Positions 11,851 to 20,084 of a stretch of 64,000 bases of DNA are shown piece after piece. The translations under genes were made by a program, and so were the position numbers. Source of the stretch: Botryosphaeria dothidea (lineage: Eukaryota; Ascomycota; Dothideomycetes; Botryosphaeriales; Botryosphaeriaceae); NCBI GenBank assembly GCA_011503125.2, contig WWBZ02000001.1, forward strand, positions 4,650,001-4,714,000, in the 5' to 3' direction. The notes beneath the pieces are model-generated. The model ran no database searches. It worked only from the letters and a program-made list of their open reading frames with translations, and had not been told where the DNA came from. Every line of letters starts with the position of its first letter. The stretch's first letter is position 1.

Positions 11851-12180
11851 CTAGGAGATCCGATCTACTATAATCCTCTTAAGCAGCTTCCCTAGCGTGT
11901 TAAGTAAAGCAATCGGCCTAAATAACTTGGCTTTGGTATAGTTATCTCTCTGTGGTTTCCTAAGGACTACGGTAATAGAGCTTTTGAACTGCCTAGGGTG
12001 GTATCTAAGTGCGAGGCATCCCTGGAAGAGCCTGGTAAGTGGTCCACTTAGTGTCTGGGCACACTGCTTTAGGAACCTATTGATGATCTTGTCTGGGCCT
12101 GGTGCCTTATCTGGGGGAAGCTTCTTGATGGTGTGGATGACCTGCTCTTCGGCGAGGTCTTGGGGGATCTCCACTGGCAC
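11851..12180 (-). pseudogene. Reverse transcriptase fragment of the third LINE copy
   Basis: This is an open 109-codon stretch with the N-terminal reverse transcriptase blocks of non-LTR elements. It contains Leu-Pro-Pro-Asp-Lys-Ala-Pro-Gly-Pro-Asp-Lys (the usual block 0/1), then Phe-Arg-Pro-Ile-Ala-Leu-Leu-Asn and Gly-Lys-Leu-Leu-Lys-Arg-Ile-Ile (blocks 1-2). The catalytic Asp-Asp block lies further left, beyond the solo LTR, and is not in an open frame. A second open stretch at 12,283-12,477 belongs to the region between endonuclease and reverse transcriptase. It is a pseudogene because the element is truncated and interrupted. Confidence 0.8.
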
Positions 12181-12525
12181 TGGGTATGTACACCCATCCA
12201 GGTCTGAGAGGTCGGTGGCCCTGGGAGGGGGGAAGAACTGATTGATAAGGATTTCTGCCTTAGACTGGTTGTCGTAGCGTAGTTATCTATCTGCTCCCTG
12301 GAGGGGTGGGAACTGAGGTGGGGCTGGAGGCTCTAGTGCCCTTGTTCTTGCCCACTTTGAGAGCTTCCAGAGTGCAGATGGGTCTGAGGTAATCTCAGCT
12401 ACTGTTCTGCGCCATGCTTTTGTTCTATCCCTTCTGATCTGCCTCTTCTTGCTATTAGCAATGGTTTGGTATGCCACCTAGTCCTCCTCCCTCCCTGTAG
12501 CCGTCTATTTCCTTCTAGCTGCTCT

Positions 12526-13125
12526 CATAAAAATAATATAGTTAGTAGTGTTACGAAAACAGCCGTACTGGCCGTGGTTTGGTCATCCGGCATAGCCGGA
12601 TAAGCAGACCAGTTGAGGGCTGCTAGGCCTTCCTAGACAGGACTAGTATAGCACGTGACCCATACGTATATCTTCTAGTGTGGTCACGGTAGGTAGAAGA
12701 AAAATAACATCTTTCTACAAGCTATCTCTATACCGCTGCTATCGCAATAAGTAGAATATTTATAATATAATATTAAGTATGGAGAGCTAGTCTAAGTATA
12801 GTATAGTGGGAACTAAGAAACTAAGACTACTTTCCTAATTAGTCTACCGCCTTATAAACCGCCTACGCACGGCCGTTTCGAGTCTGCTAAGACGAACTAT
12901 CCGTATCCCGCCCGATGTTGCCAATTCCGAAGTTTGGACTCCCCCGTAGCCGAGGCCCCGTCTTTGAGCCATATGTACATGCATGAATTTTTCTGTTTCT
13001 AGATACCTCGTGTCTTTCTTCTTGGGATAGTGGTTTTTATTCTCATCGTGGAGAATTTTGTGGCTCCAGCAGCCTTCCAATATCTGAAGAACCATAAAAT
13101 CGTGGTATACAAAATTGCCCGTACT
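12526..13125. other. Transition from repeat block to gene DNA; hairpin-rich, possible LTR remnant
   Basis: LINE homology ends near 12,525. A TGTTACG at 12,549-12,555 resembles an LTR start and shares its first seven bases with the minus-strand start of the solo LTR, but I cannot find a matching end or a target duplication. The segment contains a perfect 7-bp stem with a 3-nt loop (12,585-12,601) nested in a second short stem (12,580-12,584 with 12,607-12,611). A further 7-bp inverted repeat pairs 12,654-12,660 with 12,682-12,688. From about 12,845 composition resembles the gene region. The 3' end of the acyltransferase gene probably lies in 12,845-13,125. Confidence 0.4.
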
Positions 13126-14462
13126 TTACCCAGGGATATAAAAAGTCCGCTTCAAAGCCACAAGAGACATTGCGGTATTTGGGTATATGAAGGGGATGGT
13201 GATGTATGCTATGGTAAGCTGCACAAGAAACCATGTCAAAAGGTCGTAGTATCTTTTGCATGGGAGAGGACGACCATCCGTCCCAAGGAAGTGTGGCCGG
13301 ATCCACCGCCGAGCTTCTGCAAATTGTGTTATTTCAACGATCGGTACATGAAGAGCGGGATTGTGAAATACCTTTACCAAAAGTTTGACAAACTGCAGCA
13401 GCCACGAAGCTCGCATGATGGCCAGGGTTAAAGCCGTGCAATAATGCAGAGACGATAAAGCTGACCACTCTTGCGAAGAATTGGGATGTGTGGCACGCAA
13501 AGCGGAGATATATGCAATCGCGAAGCCACATATGGGTGCGAATGTTCCAGTTCCTGACATAGATGTCGCCAGCCTGTGCAAACTCTAGTTTCAGAGGTCT
13601 GGCGTTCTCCATGCGATCCCACTTGGCGCGCCCTGTTTGCTTGTCCATACCGTTGTAGCTGATTCCACAGAGTATACAGGCACCTTCGGTCAAGGACCAA
13701 TAGCCGTAGAATTTCATGCGCTTTGAGAACGCAAGAATGTAAAGGTGCCAGACACGCCTCCAAATAGGACGATGCATAGCCTGGTAGCTCAGAAGTATCC
13801 ATGAAGAATAAGTACTGGCGAACTTGGTGGACGCAAAGCTCCATGCAACTCCACATGCCGCCTTCATCGCGGTCATCCTCACCTGATCCGCGCCTGTATG
13901 CTGACCCCGCAGGAGCCAATGCTTATATTCGGCGAAGTCAAAGGCAGGCCCGACAAAGAGCGTTGGGAAGAATAGTACGTAGCCAGAATAGTCCAAAAGC
14001 GGTGGTACGTTAGGTAGAGCAAGCTCCTTCTGTCGCGGCGAAAGCTCACGTGCTGGTCGTCTTCCATCGTAGACATTCCAACAGAACGATGTGAGCTTAA
14101 TGGCCAACACCATCTGTACGCCACCAAGGCCACCTCCAAATGTTGGGTAGAGATGTGTGAAAGATAGGTGGCTCGTGACGAACACGAATCCAATCCAAGG
14201 CATCCATGGCCCTTGAAGATACCTGGCGATTGCATAGGCACCGATGCTACTGGCGAGAAGGGTGCGTACGCAGGCCCAAAAGCCATGTAAGCCGACGAGG
14301 TAGAATGTCGAAAACCTTATACATTGTGAGAATTGCTACTCTAGTGTGAAAAGCTCACGTACGCTATTGAAAGTAGATTTTTGAGCGTTGGGCTGGATGT
14401 GAGCCCCGAGATTCCGGCGAACAGGTATGACGCCGGAAAAGTGGAAAAGAATTTGCCTGGAC
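13126..14462 (-). CDS. ALE1: MBOAT lysophospholipid acyltransferase (Ale1-like), diverged
   Basis: Likely reacylates lysophospholipids with acyl-CoA in the ER membrane. Three exons can be joined in frame: 14,462-14,363, 14,315-13,372 and 13,316-13,126, with introns of 47 and 55 nt. They give about 411 residues with several hydrophobic segments. Family landmarks are Phe-Tyr-Leu-Val-Gly-Leu near the start, Met-Pro-Trp-Ile-Gly-Phe, the Trp-Asn-x2-Thr-x2-Trp-Leu-Arg block, and the catalytic His in a His-Gly-Phe-x-Pro-Gly block. Oddities: the residue before the catalytic His is Leu rather than the usual Trp; the C-terminus ends soon after the last membrane span, so it is shorter than typical (500 or more residues); and the first exon is not secure, because an acceptor at 14,463-14,464 implies an upstream exon I cannot place with confidence. 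The gene lies next to the RIP block, so it may be a diverged paralogue or a decaying gene. Confidence 0.75.
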
Positions 14463-14473
14463 CTGTCAATCAT

Positions 14474-15501
14474 CGAAGCAGATATCTTACAGGAAGAAGC
14501 TACCCACCTTTGTGCGTCAAAGAATTTAATACCTGTATAGAAAAGCTAGATACTGTTCGAAACGGGCAGGTGAGCAAGAGGACCCCTCTTTCTTTGGTTC
14601 AAGTCGGTCTTACTAGAAGAGAGGGATGACATGACGGGAGCGTTCTGACGTTGGGGATGTCTTCGTGAATCCAGCAGCAAAATCAGTCCCTATCTCAAGC
14701 TGAGAAATGGGAGTCAATGATCATGGTAAGGCTCAGCTAGGACTGGCTGATCAAGGTGGCCTGATAAACATTTCCCAACACGATCAACTTTTGGTGAAAA
14801 GGCGCACCCCAGGGGTTGCCGACATCCGTGCGAATTGATCTAGAAGTACTCGGGGAGACGGGGTTATCCTGTTGCGGCCTAGATATCTCTCAAAGCTTGG
14901 TTGAGGAGTGCACCATCGCGGGAAACCCCATGGGAGAGCCCCTTAGACTAGCTAGCCAAATTGGGATAACGCCACGCCGCAGGAAAATCTCAAAGTTCGG
15001 AAGCAGGGGCCCGCGCGTCTTCTGGGGCCGGTGAGTAACTTTACCCGACTTTGCAATTGAAACGGCTTTACCGGAGTGGATGTTCACCATGAGATCCAAG
15101 TATTCTAAAGTGACTGACCTTTCATGCTGCGTATTCATTTCCGAACCTGGAGGACCAGCAAAATTGACAGTTCAGCGGGTTGCGAGCATATGAGATGGAT
15201 TTATTCAACATTCCTAACCTTCAGTTCAGCCTCAGGTCCTCTCAGGAGCTCCGTAGGATGCGCGCCAATGGCTTGAGCTCAATTGACCGAAGGTCTGAGC
15301 ATCCGGAAGTTCCCATTGGAATTCCGCCAAGGCCCAATGCTCGCCATGGCCAGTTTAGCTGGTAGCTGATGACTTCTCATGGTCTCGTCCCTGCTGTGAG
15401 CAAAATATATAAAGTGATGGTTACGGACGTCTGACTATCCTTCACCAACACAGCTTCCTCGATCGTCCCCCCCCCCCCCTTCGGATATTCGCCCTCCAAT
15501 A
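14474..15501. other. Intergenic, no supported gene
   Basis: The left part probably holds the missing first exon and promoter of the acyltransferase. The right part is the promoter of the secreted-protein gene, including a TATA box and a 13-base C tract (15,467-15,479) just before the start codon. Small open frames at 14,816-15,034 and 14,890-15,138 overlap on opposite strands and look random. Confidence 0.5.
15406..15413 (+). promoter_or_regulatory. TATA box of the secreted-protein gene
   Basis: A perfect TATATAAA lies 89-96 bp upstream of the ATG at 15,502, at a spacing normal for fungal TATA-driven genes. It is followed by a pyrimidine-rich leader ending in a run of 13 C. Confidence 0.6.
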
Positions 15502-17025
15502 ATGCATTTCCATCAGTCCTCCTTCCTCCTTGGTGCTGCCGCCCTGGCAGGCGCTGTTGCTGTCCCTGCACCAATCCCCGATGATGTTCCAGTCACTGTT
15601 GCAGACATCCCAACCCCCAGCGTTCTCGGCGCAGACCCTCTGGTGTACTCATCCATTGCTCCTCCCGTCAATGCCGAGACTGTCACGGCCGCTGTTACCG
15701 GAGAGACCGTCACTCCCACTGCGACTGACATCTCTTCCACAGCTGCAGCTGGTATCAACCCCAGCCTGGTAGCTCTCGTCACGGACCTGCCAAGCAGTAT
15801 CCCGCCGTCTCTCTACTCGCAGATCTCGGCCGCAGTGCCTACGGATCCCGCATCCGTCGCTGCCATCCAATCTGCCCTTGCGAAACTACCGTCCGGTGTC
15901 CTTCCTGCCCAGCTCGCCAATTTGGCCTCAGCACTCCTACCTGCCCCTTCTGCCGGCACCAAAGTCAAGCGCGATGTAGCATACAACTCGGCTAGCGCTG
16001 TGTCCAAATGTTCAAGTAATCACTGGGACTGCTGTACGCTCCCAACAGGCACTGCTTTCCCACAGCTATCGTCGGATACTGTCCAGGCCTTCCAGACCAA
16101 CAATGATTATTCCTCGGCGGCCATTGGCGCCAAAGCACCCACCGGATACGGCGAAGCATTCAACAACCTCCAGGGGGCCACACAGCAGGACGGATACCGT
16201 GGTGTCTACCTTCTCAACACTTATTCACCCAATGAATGCGCCACCCATTGCGACAATGATGCTCAGTGCATGAGTTTCAACGTCTACGTCGAGCGCGACC
16301 CTATTGTTCGTCCGGACTACCCTGGTCAAGGCAGCGCATGCAGCAACCCTCCCTCGACTGCAAACGTCAAGTGCACTCTCTACGGCCTGCCAGTCTCTTC
16401 CCAGACCGCCACCAACAAGGGTCAGTGGCAAGGCGGGTTCCAGGTCGTCATCGCTGCCTCAAACGGCTACAACAAGGTGACCACCACCACTCCGGACACA
16501 GTGGTGCCTCTCCCCGACTTCTCCGGCCCCTACGGCTCCAAGGGGAATACCGTTTCGCTTCCTGGTGCGATAGAAGACCTGTCGACTTACTACCTCTACG
16601 AATTCTACACTGGACCTTATGACCCCGCCAACTGCGCTAAGGGTTGCAAGGCAAACACTGCCTACAACAAGGAGCATCTCCGCGACGACAACGGTCGTTA
16701 CACCGCTTGCAACGCCTTCAATGCCTACATCACCTATGCCGACGGAGTGGCCAAAGGTACCACTTGTGCATACTACAGCGACAATATCGCCCCGACCACC
16801 ATTGAAAGCAAGGCCACGAACGTTGGTCAATACCAAGGGAGCGTCCACATCACTATCGGACAGTCGTTTGTGTACAATCTGTCTCCTCGTGATAGCGGCG
16901 ACTGCACGGCGGTCTGTGGCTCGACATCGGATTATCCTTGTCAACATGCGACACAGAACGTGAACACCGGATTGTGGGAGTGCATTTGTCAAGACTTCTC
17001 TTACATTCTCAGCATCATTGGATAG
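15502..17025 (+). CDS. Secreted protein with two PAN/Apple-like cysteine-rich repeats
   Basis: A 507-aa single-exon protein. It has a hydrophobic Ala-rich signal peptide (about residues 1-20), then a Thr/Ser/Ala/Pro-rich region to about residue 160, then two related cysteine-rich modules. The first (about 230-320) has Asn-Glu-Cys-Ala-x2-Cys, then Cys-x-Ser-Phe-Asn, then Glu-Arg-Asp-Pro, a form common in secreted ascomycete proteins. The second (about 350-450) repeats the plan with Cys-Ala-x2-Cys and Cys-Asn-Ala-Phe-Asn. A short Cys-rich tail follows. PAN/Apple folds usually bind protein or carbohydrate; the ligand here is unknown. It is convergent with the AA11 gene. The function call is limited to extracellular or wall-associated. 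Confidence 0.85.
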   Translation: MHFHQSSFLLGAAALAGAVAVPAPIPDDVPVTVADIPTPSVLGADPLVYSSIAPPVNAETVTAAVTGETVTPTATDISSTAAAGINPSLVALVTDLPSSIPPSLYSQISAAVPTDPASVAAIQSALAKLPSGVLPAQLANLASALLPAPSAGTKVKRDVAYNSASAVSKCSSNHWDCCTLPTGTAFPQLSSDTVQAFQTNNDYSSAAIGAKAPTGYGEAFNNLQGATQQDGYRGVYLLNTYSPNECATHCDNDAQCMSFNVYVERDPIVRPDYPGQGSACSNPPSTANVKCTLYGLPVSSQTATNKGQWQGGFQVVIAASNGYNKVTTTTPDTVVPLPDFSGPYGSKGNTVSLPGAIEDLSTYYLYEFYTGPYDPANCAKGCKANTAYNKEHLRDDNGRYTACNAFNAYITYADGVAKGTTCAYYSDNIAPTTIESKATNVGQYQGSVHITIGQSFVYNLSPRDSGDCTAVCGSTSDYPCQHATQNVNTGLWECICQDFSYILSIIG

Positions 17026-18869
17026 GATACTTGTGTATGCTAATGATGTATGCTTCTTTTAAAACTTGAATTCTTGTATGCGGATAGTTTCTCTTGTTGA
17101 AACCTTCTCTCTTCTTCAAAGCTCAGAGATCAGTATGCTATGAGTTACGGGTCTATATGATTAGATAATGTGTAGTGTAGAAAAACGCAAGATATTGTCG
17201 TGCTGTAGCTGAAAGTATCAGGTGAAAGGAAGTGAACTAAGCTTATTTGTCAGGCATAGGCGAGTTACTAGATTTACTCAATCGGTACTTTTCCCTGGAT
17301 TGATTTGCTTGCTACATGCACTCTCGGCTCTTCATCTTCCATCGTCGACGCAGGAGCTCATTTTACAAATTCAGTACGAGCACAGATCCCACATGTAGAA
17401 GCAAGAGAAGCTGCCTCGACACATGGCCATCTAAAAAAAAAGAACTCAGTGGGCTCATGTTCTTGTTCTCGGCCGTCCAGTGCAGACGGAACCTCGGCGT
17501 TCATCTCTCCCAAACCACGGTCTCCCTACACGCAATACCAACCATCCCTACAACTCCGTATCTCCGCGCAACTTGCGCCCCTTCGCCACCAGCCACCGCT
17601 ACGGAGGCTAAGGTGCACATGCATCACCACTCCCTACTCCCCGAGGTGACTAAGCTTCGACAGCCTAACTTCCATGGGAACATCCCTCTCCCCACGTGTA
17701 ACTGTGCCCGAAAGCCTACCGCTCTTTGCAACCCAAATCACACCTCACGCGACCCCAGCAGGGGGTAAAAAAAAAGATGATAGCTCCCCGCTCCATTAAG
17801 GATCGCGAACAAGCAACAAGCCGGCACGATGTACTCCTGTAGATCTCCTCCGGTCCATTATATCTCGCATGTATAGAAACCCCACCGTACATCACCTCAC
17901 GCATCCATCCTACCCCCACACTACTGCAGCTATCAAACACATCACATCCGCATGAGTAGTGGTGCTCGCTGCACACAGACGCAACCCTTGGCATATTGGT
18001 TTTTTGTCTAGCCGATGATAAAACGTTTCCCATTAAGATTCAGGAACAAGCGATGGGCGGCACACAGGACCCTGAGAGGCCCTTTTTTCATGCAAGCCGA
18101 CCCGAACAAAGTAAGTGATGTTGCAACGGTACCTGCATGCATTTATTGCATGGATGCCGGGGTCAAGTGGACGTCGTGTCTGTTCCAAGTAGCAGGGGGG
18201 CCTGTGGGCGGGAGGTTGAAAGGTGCGACAAACCGTCTCAGCCCGCTACACCGAACCCCTCATCTTTCGTTGGCGAGTGGAGAAAAGAGAAATCTCCCAC
18301 TCAAACACCAAAATTTGGCATGTGTAAATCTACTCGAGAAGTAAGGCCGGATTAAGTTTTTTACGTTCATGCGATTCACAGGTCACAAGAAATTCGCGCG
18401 AATAGGAGAAAAATTCTGCAGTGAAAAAAATGCTAATTCTTTTGTTTGTACATAAAAGCAAGAAGGTCATGAACAAAAGCGGTCATCTAACTCATCAGGG
18501 AGAAAGAATCCCACAGAAAAGGCAGTAAGCTACCGCGATGCAAATGAGCATGCTGTCAGATCCTAACCATCCCATCCATCCGACTCCGCGCCATACCATG
18601 CCATTCCATGCGATGCCCTTGAAAAGGAAAGCGGACCAAGATGTCCGACTTCTATGTGAAGAAGAAAATGGGTTAAAAATGCGCCAAACGTGATGCAAAA
18701 TGCCGTAACGGCCAAAGTGTACGAATGTAAATCGTCATGAACGTCGTGCAGACCATCGAATGCGAAACCCGCTCAACGGGAATTTCAATCGTGGCTGTGC
18801 TGTACTTGTCGGAGAAGATGAGTCCGGTGGGGCCAAAGGGCTGTGCGTTGCAGCACAGGATGGCTTCAT
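17026..18869. other. Convergent intergenic region, no supported gene
   Basis: This 1.84-kb space lies between the 3' ends of the secreted-protein gene and the AA11 gene. Overlapping small frames on the plus strand around 17,305-17,770 and 18,015-18,355 are compositionally random, with no start context or family motif. A degenerate CCAT-rich tract occurs at about 18,566-18,620. Confidence 0.5.
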
Positions 18870-20084
18870 TTAAGAGTTCCTGTGAATAGCGCCGGCAGCA
18901 GCCCTGGCCTTAGCACGGGCGTGCGCCTTCGCGTGGGTACCCTTCATGATCTTGCTGGTGTCGCGCTTGCTAATGGTGCCGTTGGAGCAAGAGGTACCGG
19001 CCGCGAGAGACTGCTTGACAGCGCAGCCGTTGTTGCAGAGACCGAAAGAGTCCGCGCCAATGCAGACGATGGAACCGTTCTCAGAGCAAGAATTGCAGTC
19101 GCCACTGCTGCTGGCAGGAGTGCCGGCAGGCGAGGCCGGGGTAGCGGCGCTGGCAGGGGTGCCGGCGGCAGGAGTGGCGCCACCAGCGGCCGCGGATTGA
19201 GTGACCACAACGGAGACCAGAGAGGTCGCGGTGTAAGAGCCAGAAGCGGCACCAGGTGCGAAGACACCACCAGCAGCCGGGGTCGAGGCAGCGGGAGTAG
19301 CAGCAGGGGTAGAGGCACCAGCAGCACCGGAAGCGGCACCAGTAGCCTCAGCAGGAGTGCCAGCAGAGCCAGCACCAGCGCCAAGCTTCGTAACGGCAGC
19401 GCAGTTGGAGCCGGAAAGGGTGCTGGCCAGAGCAGAGGACTCGGCGGTCTGGACAGAGTCACCGGGCTCGGGGAAGACCATGTTCATCGAGTCGGGAACG
19501 GAGCACTCCTCGCGGGGCAGGTTGGCAACAAACATGGTGGGCAGCTTGTCGTAGGCGTCGTTGTTGTCGGCGCCACCAGAGACGGTGACGGGAGCGCAGT
19601 TCATGTACATCTCACGGTTACCGACCTTGTTGAACCAGGTCCAGGCAAGAGTGTACTGGCCGTTGGGCATGCCCTCGGGGATGGTGTAGTTGAACTTGGT
19701 AGCGCCCTCGTAGCTCGAGTCACCAGACAGGTTACCCGCCTCAGAAGTGGGGCAACCGCCGATGATGGAGTGAATGACCTTCCACTCGCTATCCTTGGTG
19801 GGCTCCTTGTCGAGAGTGATAGAAACCTGGCAAGAACCACCACCGTGGGTAGCACCACCCTTGAAGCTGAGAGTCTGGGACTCGCCGACCTTCATGTTGT
19901 TCATCTCGGAGATCGAATAAACACCGGTGCGCTGCTTGCAGGGGAAGTCGGAACCAGAGTTGTCGAGAGGCGAATTGTTGAGGGAATCCAGGCCATAGGG
20001 AACAGGGCTGCTGAGGATCATGTGGGCGTTGGAGCTCGAGACGAGAGCAAGGGCCGTAGCCGCAAGAACGCTTCGGGAGAACAT
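18870..20084 (-). CDS. AA11 lytic polysaccharide monooxygenase with X278-type module
   Basis: A secreted copper enzyme that oxidatively cleaves crystalline polysaccharide, with chitin the known AA11 substrate. Of 404 aa, residues 1-20 are a signal peptide, so the mature protein starts with His21. The second copper-ligand candidate is His80 and the axial Tyr is Tyr160. In mature numbering these are His1, His60 and Tyr140, the spacing I recall for the characterised Aspergillus AA11. The catalytic domain runs to about residue 215. It is followed by a long Ala/Thr/Pro/Gly linker, a six-cysteine module at about 330-380 resembling X278, and a basic Ala/Arg/Lys/His tail. The start at 20,084 is chosen because it places His directly after the signal cleavage site; the in-frame upstream Met at 20,177 would not. 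The antisense strand has a long open frame caused by codon bias only. Confidence 0.92.
   Translation of the reverse strand: MFSRSVLAATALALVSSSNAHMILSSPVPYGLDSLNNSPLDNSGSDFPCKQRTGVYSISEMNNMKVGESQTLSFKGGATHGGGSCQVSITLDKEPTKDSEWKVIHSIIGGCPTSEAGNLSGDSSYEGATKFNYTIPEGMPNGQYTLAWTWFNKVGNREMYMNCAPVTVSGGADNNDAYDKLPTMFVANLPREECSVPDSMNMVFPEPGDSVQTAESSALASTLSGSNCAAVTKLGAGAGSAGTPAEATGAASGAAGASTPAATPAASTPAAGGVFAPGAASGSYTATSLVSVVVTQSAAAGGATPAAGTPASAATPASPAGTPASSSGDCNSCSENGSIVCIGADSFGLCNNGCAVKQSLAAGTSCSNGTISKRDTSKIMKGTHAKAHARAKARAAAGAIHRNS

Larger units (their letters stand above)
10383..12525 (-). mobile_element. Third LINE copy, truncated, with a mildly mutated RT half
   Basis: This copy is collinear with about 1,591-3,492 of the first copy and is interrupted by a solo LTR at 11,301-11,541. 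Homology stops at about 12,525, so the 5' half is missing. RIP load changes within the copy: about 10,383-10,910 is heavily converted, whereas about 10,930-12,525 retains many CpA and TpG dinucleotides and open frames for the reverse transcriptase. Confidence 0.85.

Noticed and set aside
1..12525. A CRISPR-like or satellite array explanation for the repeats
   Set aside because: The repeated units are kilobase-scale, diverged, in both orientations and carry LINE protein motifs; there are no short regularly spaced units.
13030..13431. Plus-strand frame of 133 codons over the 3' end of the acyltransferase
   Set aside because: It is antisense to the MBOAT exons, which show a catalytic His motif and frame-consistent introns.
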